Shown: positions 33,928-41,655 of the stretch, piece by piece
Layout: every line of letters begins with the position of its first letter
Position numbering within the stretch: the first letter of the stretch is position 1
Translations under genes and position numbers: made by a program
Assembly: GCF_000482325.1 (NCBI RefSeq)
Contig: NZ_KI535300.1
Span: 35,996 to 99,995, forward strand
Direction of reading: 5' to 3'
DNA from: Bacillus sp. UNC438CL73TsuS30
Lineage (GTDB): Bacteria > Bacillota > Bacilli > Bacillales > Cytobacillaceae
DNA: 64,000 bases
The notes under the pieces: model-generated
What the model was told of the DNA's origin: nothing
Database searches by the model: none
What the model saw: the letters and a program-made list of their open reading frames with translations, nothing else

Positions 33928-34632
33928 TTATTTATATAGAAGGATATTTAATTTACTTTTTCTATCAATTGTTGCTAATAATACATTTGATACATCAGTT
34001 TGATGGGAATTTCTCAGGTGATTATATAACCATTTTTCATCTTTTTTGATTTGCTGCAGTACATGGAAATTTATTTCGCCTTCCGAAATAAGAGTTTTTG
34101 GTAAATCAAAAGGATCAGTTTTCATTTGGTAGTTCGATGGTGTAAGCGGCTCATACTGAGGATCCAAAAAAATAGACATTTGACCGTCTGCTTCCCAAAG
34201 TGCAAAAGCTACTTTTTTTACATCCTCCACTTTTTCTTTTCTTAATTCAGCCAATAAGTAATCTACTGAAATTCTTGCTTTTAATAATCCCTTATTTAGA
34301 ATTTCTCCATCCTTAATGAGCGGGATAGGATCAGAATCCATAAACTTGCGAAAGCGAGGCCATTTTAAGGATATAGAAATACAAATCATATATAAGAGAA
34401 TGATAATCATCGTAGAGATAATCGAACCTTTCATCCCAATACTATGGTCTGATAGTGGATGTGCAATGATATTCCCTAACATTAAAGCCATAATGAAATC
34501 CAACAATCTTAATTGAGAAATGGCACGGCCGCCCATAATCTTTGCAGAAAAAAGCATAAAGAAAAAAGTAATGATCGCTCTTAAACACCATTCCATTATT
34601 GTTAATGATTCTTGCCCATGGAAAAAATGCAC
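33928..34632 (-). CDS. DUF421 (YetF/YcaP-type) membrane protein
   Basis: 234 aa. Three N-terminal transmembrane helices (about 14-30, 45-60, 65-88), including the conserved FSAKIMGGRAISQLRLLDFIMALMLGNIIAHPL motif of the family (K-x-G-x-R-x-x-x-Q-x-x-x-x-D). The soluble DUF421 domain follows: PIPLIKDGEILNKGLLKARISVDYLLAELRKEKVEDVKKVAFALWEADGQMSIF. Function of the family is not settled; some members are linked to spores or the envelope in Bacillus. GTG 34632 has GAGGTG 6 nt upstream. It stands alone on the minus strand between the beta-helix gene and the SinI-like gene. Confidence 0.85.
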   Translation of the reverse strand: MHFFHGQESLTIMEWCLRAIITFFFMLFSAKIMGGRAISQLRLLDFIMALMLGNIIAHPLSDHSIGMKGSIISTMIIILLYMICISISLKWPRFRKFMDSDPIPLIKDGEILNKGLLKARISVDYLLAELRKEKVEDVKKVAFALWEADGQMSIFLDPQYEPLTPSNYQMKTDPFDLPKTLISEGEINFHVLQQIKKDEKWLYNHLRNSHQTDVSNVLLATIDRKSKLNILLYK

Positions 34633-34887
34633 TATTCACACCTCAAATAAATAAAACTATTTTTATTTAATATGGCTTTTATATAAAAAATAAAAACCGA
34701 ATTAGGTGGATATTTTCATGAATTAAAATTTTGTCGGAATTTTTGGGACTCTTCTTGTTCGATATAGTGAATTTTCATGGTAATATTTTCTTAAAGCTAT
34801 AAGGATTTATAAGATAATGGGCACAAACTTTAAAAGAGTGGGAGTAAAGCTTGAGGGGTAAAGTAAAATATATTGACCACTGAGCTA

Positions 34888-34909
34888 CCTAAAATACCTA
34901 TATTTTAGG
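34888..34909 (+). promoter_or_regulatory. Inverted repeat overlapping the ribosome binding site of the SinI-like gene
   Basis: CCTAAAATA - CCTA - TATTTTAGG: a perfect 9-bp repeat whose right arm ends within the AGGAGGG (34907-34913) before ATG 34924. It could be a protein operator or an RNA hairpin hiding the ribosome binding site. A possible -35 TTGACC lies at 34873-34878 but no good -10 is seen. Confidence 0.5.
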
Positions 34910-34923
34910 AGGGAAATTTAAAT

Positions 34924-35043
34924 ATGGGAATCCATCAGATTGGCGAAAAAGAACTAGATAAAGAATGGTTAAACTTGATTATTCAGGCACGTAATTTAGG
35001 AATTACGATTGCAGAGATCAAAAAGTTTCTAAAAATCCCTTAG
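34924..35043 (+). CDS. SinI-like antirepressor (39 aa, Sin domain only)
   Basis: A 39-aa ORF, easily missed, with AGGAGGG 10 nt upstream and a terminator just behind it. Residues 11-36 match the Sin dimerisation helix hairpin: LDKEWLNLIIQARNLGI compares with LDQEWVELMVEAKEANI of B. subtilis SinI, and AEIKKFL compares with EEIRKYL. SinI pairs with SinR through this hairpin and takes it off DNA, switching on the biofilm matrix genes. The C-terminal region of the SinR-like protein at 11806-12159 has the matching pattern (WSEFIKAALESGL ... DLKEI). Here the gene lies alone, on the other side of the EPS locus from its presumed target. The family match is strong; partnership is inferred. Confidence 0.85.
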   Translation: MGIHQIGEKELDKEWLNLIIQARNLGITIAEIKKFLKIP

Positions 35044-35049
35044 GGATAA

Positions 35050-35083
35050 GACCTGCTTAAACGCGAGCAGGTCCAATTTTGTT
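35050..35083 (+). terminator. Terminator of the SinI-like gene
   Basis: Perfect 8-bp stem GACCTGCT / AGCAGGTC with an 8-nt loop, followed by CAATTTTGTT. Seven bp past the stop codon. Confidence 0.7.
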
Positions 35084-35109
35084 GGGGACTGTGGTTCATT
35101 CAATTTTTA

Positions 35110-36171
35110 TCAATAATGCAAAAACTTCACACATACAGGATAAGGGACTTCAATATCTTTCTCTATTAATGTAAGTTTTCCTGTTTCGACGTCCCGTCGA
35201 TAAAGGACAAGATTGCCTGATTCCTGGTTAGATCCAACCATAAATCTGCCGGTTGGGTCAATCGAAAAATCTCTTGGCCAATCTCCTCCAGAGGAGACTC
35301 GTTCTACAAGGCTTAGCTCACCTGTGGTCTCATCCACGCTAAACACAGCAATACTATTATGCCCGCGATTCCCGGCATAAACAAAGCGGCCGTCAGCCGA
35401 AATATGGATGGCACTGCCTTGATTGTTTTCCTTAAAAACGTCAGGAAGTGTAGAAATAAATTGGTTAGCTGTTAAATGCCCGTCTTCAGCATGATAGGTA
35501 AGGAAAATGACCTCTGAGCTAAACTCTGTCATTACATAAGCAAATTTTCCGTTTGGATGGAAAGTAATATGTCTTGGACCGCTTCCAGCAGGGGTGGATA
35601 AACGATTAACCTCCGTTAATTTTCCATCATGGTCTACTAAATATGTAAGAAGTAAGTCGGTTCCTAATTCAACCACTACGATATATTTTTCATCAGGAGT
35701 AACTCCGGCAAAATGTGTATGTGCCTTTTCTTGTCTAGGATCTGGCCCAGTTCCTTCATGTTGTATAACGGAAACAGGGGGTTGAATAAGTCCAGTTTCA
35801 TTTTCAAGCAGATAAGATTCAACGGTTCCTTTATGATAGTTTGCACTAAATAAATATTGATTTTTGCTATCCATGCTAACATGGCAAGGAGACGAACCAG
35901 GAGATAATTGGGTATTTATTTGAGTAAGTTCCCCGGATTCACTGTCAATCGAAAATGATGCCACTCCGCCATCATCACCTACTTTTATAACTGCATATAA
36001 ATATTGATTATCCTGACTAATGTTAAGGTAAGTAGGGTTGCCTAATTCAGCAACTGCTTTTATGTCGGTTATTTTTGCATTTTCAGTATCTAGTTTAAAT
36101 GTGTAAATTCCTTTGCTTTCACCTTTTGTGTAGGTGCCGATGTATCCGGTGTATTCGCTTTTTGAATTCAT
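35110..36171 (-). CDS. Lactonase family seven-bladed propeller (6-phosphogluconolactonase-like)
   Basis: 353 aa. Starts YTGYIGTYTKGESKGIYTFKLD, the standard first blade of the YbhE/Pgl family. Later blocks are YLNISQDNQYLYAV, GSSPCHVSMDSKNQYLFSANYHKGTV, EKAHTHFAGVTPDEKYIVVVELGTDLL, GSGPRHITFHPNGKFAYVM, GSAIHISADGRFVYAGNRGHNSIAVF and GGDWPRDFSIDPTGRFMVGSNQESGNLVL. No signal peptide, so cytosolic. B. subtilis YkgB of the same family hydrolyses 6-phosphogluconolactone in the pentose phosphate pathway, the likely role here; muconate-type lactones are an alternative. Monocistronic. Confidence 0.85.
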   Translation of the reverse strand: MNSKSEYTGYIGTYTKGESKGIYTFKLDTENAKITDIKAVAELGNPTYLNISQDNQYLYAVIKVGDDGGVASFSIDSESGELTQINTQLSPGSSPCHVSMDSKNQYLFSANYHKGTVESYLLENETGLIQPPVSVIQHEGTGPDPRQEKAHTHFAGVTPDEKYIVVVELGTDLLLTYLVDHDGKLTEVNRLSTPAGSGPRHITFHPNGKFAYVMTEFSSEVIFLTYHAEDGHLTANQFISTLPDVFKENNQGSAIHISADGRFVYAGNRGHNSIAVFSVDETTGELSLVERVSSGGDWPRDFSIDPTGRFMVGSNQESGNLVLYRRDVETGKLTLIEKDIEVPYPVCVKFLHY

Positions 36172-36272
36172 TTTCGCCGCTCCTTGGGTATAATATTCCG
36201 TTTTATTTTACCATAGTTAGGAAAGTTTATTTATTTTCACTTCTCGGAATTCAAATAAAAAAAGCATGAAAC

Positions 36273-36608
36273 TCATGCTTCTTTACCAGTCTTAACCCAT
36301 TCCCCCGACCACTTCTCTATTTCCCTAATGATGGACTCCATCGCCATTCCTTTTTCCGTTAAAGAATACTCAATTCGTACCGGTGTTTCAGGAAAAACTT
36401 CTCTTTTTACAATCCCTTCATGCTCTAGGTCCTTTAACCGTTCTGATAAAAGCCGTCCACTGATGGGAAGGGAGGACTCGATTGTACAAAACCTCTGTGG
36501 GCCAGATAAAAGTTGATAAATAATAAAGCCAGTCCAACGCTGGCTGAGTAATTTCATAGCCTGCTCAAATTTAGGGCACAATGTTGATGGATTCATACAC
36601 TTATTCAC
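36273..36608 (-). CDS. HxlR-family redox-type regulator (YodB/CatR-like)
   Basis: 111 aa winged-helix protein. LCPKFEQAMKLLSQRWTGFIIYQLLSGPQRF compares closely with the start of B. subtilis YodB, including the conserved N-terminal Cys in CPK (C11 here; a second Cys at C4). SGRLLSERLKDLEHEGIVKREVFPETPVRIEYSLTEKG is the HTH and wing. YodB and CatR sense quinones and diamide through that Cys and derepress detoxifying enzymes. It is divergent from a ring-cleaving dioxygenase gene, with TTAC/GTAA palindromes in between, so it most likely controls that gene. Confidence 0.88.
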   Translation of the reverse strand: MNKCMNPSTLCPKFEQAMKLLSQRWTGFIIYQLLSGPQRFCTIESSLPISGRLLSERLKDLEHEGIVKREVFPETPVRIEYSLTEKGMAMESIIREIEKWSGEWVKTGKEA

Positions 36609-36658
36609 CTCTATGATCTTTATTATACATGGTGATTTTAAACAATCAATTTCATTAC

Positions 36659-36703
36659 TTGACGTTAATAAATTACGTTATTATAGTAAGTTACATAAAG
36701 TAA
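36659..36703 (+). promoter_or_regulatory. Dioxygenase promoter with TTAC/GTAA palindromes
   Basis: -35 TTGACG (36659-36664), 17-bp spacer, -10 TATAGT (36682-36687). TTACGTTATTATAGTAA (36673-36689) covers the -10 and TTACATAAAGTAA (36691-36703) lies just downstream; both are inverted repeats of TTAC/GTAA, as expected for an HxlR-type operator. Confidence 0.65.
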
Positions 36704-36720
36704 GTAAAGGAGTGAAAGAA

Positions 36721-37488
36721 ATGCTTCCATCATTATTTTTAGCGCATGGTTCACCAATGCTAGCGATTGAAGATAACAATTATACAAGATTTTTAGAAAA
36801 GCTAGGCCAGCAATATCATCCAAAAGCGATTGTCATTTTTACTGCTCACTGGGAAGCTGAAACATTAACCATTTCTTCTTTAGATGAATCGTATGAAACC
36901 ATCTATGATTTCTATGGATTTCCACCGGAGCTTTATGAAATTAAGTATCCCGCAAAAGGTTCCACAAAGCTCGCACAATATTTAAAAGATCGATTCGCAC
37001 AAGCGGGAATCCCCTCTAATCTGGATACGAAGAGAGGCTTAGATCATGGTTCTTGGACGATGTTATCAAAAATGTATCCAAATGCCGATATCCCTGTCAT
37101 TCAAGTCTCTGTTCATCCCTTCCTCCCCCCGGAAATGCAACACAAAATTGGCGAGGCATTAAAAGGGCTAGGGCAAGAAGAGATTCTTGTTATTGGAAGT
37201 GGCGTAACAGTCCACAATTTGCGAATCGTTCATTGGGGACAGAAAGAACCGGAACCGTGGGCTGTTGCCTTTGACGACTGGCTTTTAGAAAAAATAGAAA
37301 AGCAAGATTCAGCAAGTCTTTTCCTATATGAAAAACAAGCACCGAATGCCAAGACTGCTGTACCGAGGCCGGAACACTTTGTTCCATTTTTCATTGCGAT
37401 GGGCAGCGGAAACGGTTTGGAGCATGCACAACCAATCTACCGAGACTATGAATTTGGAACGCTAAGCTATCTTTGTATGAAATTTTAA
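36721..37488 (+). CDS. LigB/DODA-type extradiol ring-cleavage dioxygenase
   Basis: 255 aa. MLPSLFLAHGSPMLAIEDNNYTRFL carries the first metal His; AIVIFTAHWEAE the second; RGLDHGSWTMLSKMYPNADIPVIQVSVHP the third and the catalytic His region. This is the pattern of class III extradiol dioxygenases of the DODA (YgiD) group, which use Fe(II) or Zn(II). Likely opens catechol-type rings, in keeping with the adjacent YodB-like quinone sensor. ATG 36721 is chosen for its AAAGGAG; the frame is open further upstream but without a start signal, and that region holds the promoter. Confidence 0.88.
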   Translation: MLPSLFLAHGSPMLAIEDNNYTRFLEKLGQQYHPKAIVIFTAHWEAETLTISSLDESYETIYDFYGFPPELYEIKYPAKGSTKLAQYLKDRFAQAGIPSNLDTKRGLDHGSWTMLSKMYPNADIPVIQVSVHPFLPPEMQHKIGEALKGLGQEEILVIGSGVTVHNLRIVHWGQKEPEPWAVAFDDWLLEKIEKQDSASLFLYEKQAPNAKTAVPRPEHFVPFFIAMGSGNGLEHAQPIYRDYEFGTLSYLCMKF

Positions 37489-37608
37489 AAGTGTTGTTTC
37501 TTGCTGTAATATTAACATTTTGTGAAGGAGTACCCTTTTGATTCACATTAATGGACAGGTTTAGTACAATTAAATCTATCTAAGAGAATAAATGAGGAGT
37601 TTAAATTT

Positions 37609-38319
37609 ATGGCAAATAACAAAAAAAATACGAAACAACAGGGGAGTTCATCCAAGTTTACCTTCTGGATGATCGGCTTAATAGCAGTTTGTATTCTTGG
37701 CTTTATTTTTCTAGGAAATCATAATAAAAAGGTAGAAAAGCCAGCGTCTAAGAAGGAAGTCGCAATTGACTATTCTGGCCAGCCATTCCTTGGGAAAAGT
37801 TCAGCACCTGTATCGATTATTGAGTTTGGCGATTATAAATGCCCAAACTGTAAAAACTTTGCTGAGGGTGTCATCCCTCTTATTCAAAAAGAGGTAGTGG
37901 ATACCGGTAAGGCAAAACTTTATTTCTTCAATGATTCCTTCATTAATGTAGACTCCACACGTGCTGCTAAATTTGCGGAAGCCGTCTACCATGAACTTGG
38001 GAATGATACGTTTTGGAAATTCCATGACCTGCTTTATAAAAAGCAACCGGAAGATCCTAAATATGAAAAAATGGATGTTTATGACAAGAAATTCTTAACA
38101 AATACTCTAAAAGAAGTAGCGAAGGAAGATGAGGTCAACAAGGTCGTTGCTTATTTTGATGCCAATAAGGCAGATGCTGCTTGGCAAAAGGATATGGATT
38201 ATGTTACAAAACTTGGTGTAACAGGAACTCCAACAATCTTTGTGGACGGAAAGATGTTCCAAGGGAAAACAATTGATGATTTGAAGGACATGGTTGATAA
38301 AGCAGCAAAGGGGAAATAG
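37609..38319 (+). CDS. bdbD: Thiol-disulfide oxidoreductase BdbD (DsbA-like)
   Basis: 236 aa. Signal anchor at ~20-39, then a thioredoxin-fold domain: FLGKSSAPVSIIEFGDYKCPNCKNFAEGVIP has the active-site C78-P-N-C81, and KLGVTGTPTIFVDGK carries the cis-Pro loop (GTPT). It introduces disulfides in exported proteins and is reoxidised by BdbC, which is encoded 4 bp downstream. The pair matches the bdbDC operon of Bacillus. Confidence 0.92.
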   Translation: MANNKKNTKQQGSSSKFTFWMIGLIAVCILGFIFLGNHNKKVEKPASKKEVAIDYSGQPFLGKSSAPVSIIEFGDYKCPNCKNFAEGVIPLIQKEVVDTGKAKLYFFNDSFINVDSTRAAKFAEAVYHELGNDTFWKFHDLLYKKQPEDPKYEKMDVYDKKFLTNTLKEVAKEDEVNKVVAYFDANKADAAWQKDMDYVTKLGVTGTPTIFVDGKMFQGKTIDDLKDMVDKAAKGK

Positions 38320-38323
38320 GTAA

Positions 38324-38740
38324 ATGAATAAATCCTTATTACTTGCTTGGGTTGCTGCAATTATCGCCACACTTGGGAGCTTGTACTTTAGTGAAGTGGA
38401 ACATTTTATCCCATGCACACTGTGTTGGTATCAAAGAATTCTTATGTACCCACTAGTTGTTATTCTTGGAATCGCGGGCTATCGAAATGATTTAACCATC
38501 TATCGATATGTTTTACCGTTATCTATCATCGGGATGATTATTTCTGGATATCATACGGTGTTGCAAAAGATCCCGTACCTGCAGCAGTTTGAAATGTGCA
38601 CCACTGGTGTTCCTTGTTCAAAGGATTATCTAAATTGGCTTGGTTTCATAACCATTCCGATGTTGGCGTTTGTTGCATTTACCATTATTACGATAAGCCT
38701 CATATTTCTTGCTCGAGGAAGCAAAAAAGAGACAATTTAG
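38324..38740 (+). CDS. bdbC: Disulfide oxidoreductase BdbC (DsbB-like)
   Basis: 138 aa with four transmembrane helices. HFIPCTLCWYQRI holds the quinone-linked C31-T-L-C34 pair and Arg typical of DsbB; FEMCTTGVPCSKDYLNW holds the second pair, C92 and C98. It passes electrons from BdbD to menaquinone. The start follows the bdbD stop directly. The downstream terminator overlaps its stop codon. Confidence 0.92.
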   Translation: MNKSLLLAWVAAIIATLGSLYFSEVEHFIPCTLCWYQRILMYPLVVILGIAGYRNDLTIYRYVLPLSIIGMIISGYHTVLQKIPYLQQFEMCTTGVPCSKDYLNWLGFITIPMLAFVAFTIITISLIFLARGSKKETI

Positions 38741-38753
38741 TCTCTTTTTTTTT
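38723..38753 (+). terminator. Terminator of bdbDC
   Basis: AAAAAAGAGAC - AATTTA - GTCTCTTTTTT, a strong hairpin with a long T-run; the stop codon TAG of bdbC lies in the loop and stem. Confidence 0.9.
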
Positions 38754-38775
38754 ATTTGCTGTGTTAAACTTGGTT

Positions 38776-38902
38776 GTTGATTTCCGCTCAAGGCACAAGC
38801 GGTTCGTGGGCGGTCTGGGGAGCCTCCTCGTCGCTTTGCTCCTGGGGTCTCCCCTACCCCGTATTCTCACAGGAGTCTTCGTGCCTTCCGCTCCAATCAA
38901 CT
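38776..38902 (-). repeat. GC-rich ~130-bp intergenic repeat, copy 1
   Basis: Ends in GTTGATT / AATCAAC and, read on the minus strand, contains GGAGCGGAAGGCACGAAGAC, CTCCTG, GGGGAGACCCC and GAGCGGAAATCAAC. The second copy (41656-41785) has the same blocks in the opposite orientation. I recognise this as a family of intergenic elements common in Bacillaceae; no coding capacity. It fills much of the 387-bp gap 38741-39127, the rest of which is the AT-rich promoter region of the next gene. Confidence 0.8.
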
Positions 38903-38996
38903 TTGTTTAAAAATCAACATTGTTTATTAACATAGCCTTTTTATTAAAAACATATGATAAATATTTACAAAAACTCAATATTATGATTTGGGTTCT

Positions 38997-39060
38997 AGTA
39001 AAGATAATTTAAATATACGTAAATATTTTTAAATTAAATTATCATAATATTTTTTATAAT
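38997..39060 (+). promoter_or_regulatory. Promoter with 21-bp-spaced direct repeats before the ankyrin/TPR gene
   Basis: AGTAAAGATAAT (38997-39008) and CGTAAATATTTT (39018-39029) start 21 bp apart; TATAAT (39055-39060) begins 37 bp after the second. The same layout precedes three genes of the deaminase cluster (45425, 47021, 56982). AT-richness makes chance partly possible. Confidence 0.45.
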
Positions 39061-39127
39061 CGAGATATAGTGGTTGCACAAAATGGTGTAAAAGTAACAT
39101 TGGGTTTGTATGTAAAGGAGAATGTAA

Positions 39128-40294
39128 ATGAAAAATCAATCCTTAAGCCAAAACCTTATTCATGCTAGTGAACGGGGAGAATATGTTACTGTCGAACAGC
39201 TATTAAAAGACGGTGCAAGTGTGGATTATAAAGATGCGGATGGCCGAACTGCTTTAATGGCAGCAACACAAAAAAATCAGGAAGATGTTGCAAAGCTATT
39301 AATTGAGGCCGGAAGTGATGTTAACGTACGAGATATTACCCAACTATCTCCGTTTATTTGTTCCGCAGCAAATGGATTTCATAAAATTTTGCGATGGATG
39401 ATCGATGCAGGTGCTGATCTAAAAAGCGTGAATCGATTTGGCGGAACAGCTTTATTGCCTTCGAGTGAAAAAGGATATTTGAAATCAGTACAAATTTGTT
39501 TGGATGCAGGAGTTCCGGTAAATCATGTCAATAATCTAGGATGGTCCGCACTGCTTGAGGCAGTTATTTTGGGCAATGGAGGCAGATTATATTCTGATAT
39601 CATTCAAACCCTTACAGATGCGGGTGCAGATGTTCATTTGGCTGATAGAGACGGTAAGTCGTCCCTTCAACATGCTAAAGAGCTTAATCAGCAAAAAGTC
39701 GTAAACATTCTTAACATGGAATATGAAGAAAGTAATGATTCTATCAAAAAAGCAAAATCTTTAGCGTCAATTGATAAATATGAAGATGCAATTTTGGAAA
39801 TTGATAGAGGACTTGAATTCGATAGCAATCATCTTGATCTAATCTATTACAAAGGTTATTTCCTGCAAGAATTAAAAGAATACGAAGCCGCTCTCACTGA
39901 ATTCAATAGAGCACTAACTCTTGATCCAAAGGATCTAGACTTTTATTTTTACACGGCAAATTGTTTCAGATTAATGAAAAAACCGGAGCAAGCTCTTAAT
40001 GAATATGATAAAGCATGTAATTTAGATCCGGACGGTACATTTTACCGCTACCATAAATCAAATTATTTAAGAGAGCTTGGAAGGCATACGGAAGCTGTCA
40101 TTGAAATGGATAAGCTGCTTGCTCTACAGCCGCATAGATACGATTTTTCTTTTCATAAGGCAAATAGTCTAAGAACACTTGATAAGCATGATGAAGCAAT
40201 TGAAGCAATAGAGAATGCAATCGCAAATGACCCGACTAATCCATTGTATCATTTGCATAAAAAGCAATCTCTTGAATTGCTGGAACAGAAGTGA
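39128..40294 (+). CDS. Ankyrin-repeat plus TPR-repeat protein
   Basis: 388 aa, no signal peptide or membrane helix. Residues ~10-200 are five to six ankyrin repeats (for example DGRTALMAATQKNQEDVAKLLIEAGSDVNVRD, SPFICSAANGFHKILRWMIDAGADL, GWSALLEAVILGNGG). Residues ~205-385 are four to five TPRs (YEDAILEIDRGLEFDSNHLDLIYYKG, YEAALTEFNRALTLDPKDLDFYFYTA, PEQALNEYDKACNLDPDG). Both repeat types bind proteins, so it is probably a cytosolic scaffold or adaptor; the partner is unknown. Joining of the two repeat types in one bacterial protein is uncommon. Its terminator is at 40335-40364. Confidence 0.85.
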   Translation: MKNQSLSQNLIHASERGEYVTVEQLLKDGASVDYKDADGRTALMAATQKNQEDVAKLLIEAGSDVNVRDITQLSPFICSAANGFHKILRWMIDAGADLKSVNRFGGTALLPSSEKGYLKSVQICLDAGVPVNHVNNLGWSALLEAVILGNGGRLYSDIIQTLTDAGADVHLADRDGKSSLQHAKELNQQKVVNILNMEYEESNDSIKKAKSLASIDKYEDAILEIDRGLEFDSNHLDLIYYKGYFLQELKEYEAALTEFNRALTLDPKDLDFYFYTANCFRLMKKPEQALNEYDKACNLDPDGTFYRYHKSNYLRELGRHTEAVIEMDKLLALQPHRYDFSFHKANSLRTLDKHDEAIEAIENAIANDPTNPLYHLHKKQSLELLEQK

Positions 40295-40334
40295 ACAGGG
40301 GTAGAAAAAAATAATTTAGAATACTTCTCATATT

Positions 40335-40364
40335 AAAAACCGCACAACGAACTGTGCGGTTTTT
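40335..40364 (+). terminator. Terminator of the ankyrin/TPR gene
   Basis: Perfect 12-bp stem AAAAACCGCACA / TGTGCGGTTTTT with a 6-nt loop ACGAAC. Confidence 0.92.
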
Positions 40365-40536
40365 AAATTAGCTTAAGATATCAAACTAAAAAGTTAAGAA
40401 TTTGGTAATGATTTTTAAATGGGGAGTTAAGTTCTGTTAGGTACAATCAATGTACGTCGACGAAATCATAAATCAGGAATACAAAAGAAATACTATTTTA
40501 TTGAGAAATGCAAAAAATGAATTAGGAGATGGAAAA

Positions 40537-41511
40537 ATGATCAAGAAAGCAAAAATATTAATACCCTTACTCGGTTTGTCCATAGCAATAGCAGGGTTTA
40601 GCGCAAGTACACAAGCTAACGCAAATGAACAAAAGAACGTAACAAACACAGTTCAAAATTTAAATGAAGAAAAGCAATCCGAAAATAAACTATCTAAGGG
40701 TCAGAAAATGGCCAACATCCTTAGTAGCACAAATTGGCAAGGTACAAGAGTATACGACAAAAATCATCATGACTTAACAAAAGAGAATGCAAACTTCATT
40801 GGTCTTGCGAAATATGATGCGAAATCAGGAAGATATGAATTTTTTGATGCTAAAACGGGGAACAGCCGTGGCGATAAAGGAACTTTCTTTATCACCAATG
40901 ATGGGAAGAAGAGAATATTAATTTCAGAATCAATGAATTACCAAGCGGTTGTTGACATGACAAAATTAAATAAAAATGTTTTTACTTATAAAAGAATGGG
41001 CAAAGATGCGAATGGCAACGATGTAGAGGTATTCGTTGAACATGTCCCATATAAAGAAAAAGAGCTGTCTTTTACCGATCCAGACAAGCAGTTGGACACT
41101 ACTACAGGAGATATTGTTAGTAACGTTGATGGAGATAAAATCTTAGGCAGCACCCTTTGGCACGGAACAAAGGTATTAGATGAAAATGGCAATGATGTTA
41201 CAAAATATAATTCAAATTTTATAAGTCTGGCAAAATTTGATGATAAGACGAATAAATATGAGTTTTTCAATGAAGAAACAGAACAAAGCCGCGGTGATTA
41301 TGGCTATTTCGATGTTGTACACGAAAATAAAATAAGAGCCCATGTTTCCATTGGAGCTAATAAGTATGGTTCCGCTCTTGAACTTACAGAGCTTAATAAA
41401 AATAAATTTACGTATAAAAGAACTGGCAAAGACAAAGACGGCAAAAATATAACTATATTCGTTGAACATGAACCTTATCAAGGTGATTTTAAACCAAAAT
41501 TTAGTTTTTAA
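40537..41511 (+). CDS. Secreted protein with two DUF4822 domains
   Basis: 324 aa. A Sec signal peptide (KKAKILIPLLGLSIAIAGFSASTQANAN) with a cleavage site after ANA. Two ~115-aa copies follow: NILSSTNWQGTRVYDKNHHDLT ... FVEHVPYKE and KILGSTLWHGTKVLDENGNDVT ... FVEHEPYQ. Each contains N-x-FI-x-LAK(Y/F)D, YEFF, SRGD-x-G and KFTYKR or FTYKR, as I recall for DUF4822. Charged, with many Lys, no Cys; function unknown. ATG 40537 is chosen because AGGAGATGG lies just upstream and the signal peptide starts there. Flanked by the inverted intergenic repeats. Confidence 0.8.
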   Translation: MIKKAKILIPLLGLSIAIAGFSASTQANANEQKNVTNTVQNLNEEKQSENKLSKGQKMANILSSTNWQGTRVYDKNHHDLTKENANFIGLAKYDAKSGRYEFFDAKTGNSRGDKGTFFITNDGKKRILISESMNYQAVVDMTKLNKNVFTYKRMGKDANGNDVEVFVEHVPYKEKELSFTDPDKQLDTTTGDIVSNVDGDKILGSTLWHGTKVLDENGNDVTKYNSNFISLAKFDDKTNKYEFFNEETEQSRGDYGYFDVVHENKIRAHVSIGANKYGSALELTELNKNKFTYKRTGKDKDGKNITIFVEHEPYQGDFKPKFSF

Positions 41512-41553
41512 AAACAGCTAATATACAAATGATTAGGAAATAATTGAATTAAA

Positions 41554-41588
41554 AACAAGGTTGTCTACAATGAGGTGACAACCTTGTT
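41554..41588 (+). terminator. Stem-loop after the DUF4822 gene
   Basis: Perfect 12-bp stem AACAAGGTTGTC / GACAACCTTGTT with an 11-nt loop; followed by CCCTTT rather than a clean T-run. Likely terminates the secreted-protein gene. Confidence 0.55.
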
Positions 41589-41655
41589 CCCTTTGCGGTA
41601 AATTTAAATGGCCGTTTTTTAATAGGTTGTTGTTTTTAAAAAGATAATGTGAGAA

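Noticed and set aside
34729..34762. TTTGTCGGAA and TTGTTCGA as Spo0A boxes upstream of the SinI-like gene
   Set aside because: Each differs from the TTGTCGAA core, and no promoter of the right geometry is nearby. Attractive by analogy with sinI but not supported.
38596..38910. Plus-strand frame running from bdbC through the terminator into the repeat
   Set aside because: It crosses a strong terminator and a noncoding repeat and has no ribosome binding site.
40392..40447. GGTAATGATTTT near TACAAT as a fifth paired-box promoter (DUF4822 gene)
   Set aside because: Only one box is present; nothing similar lies 21 bp upstream of it.
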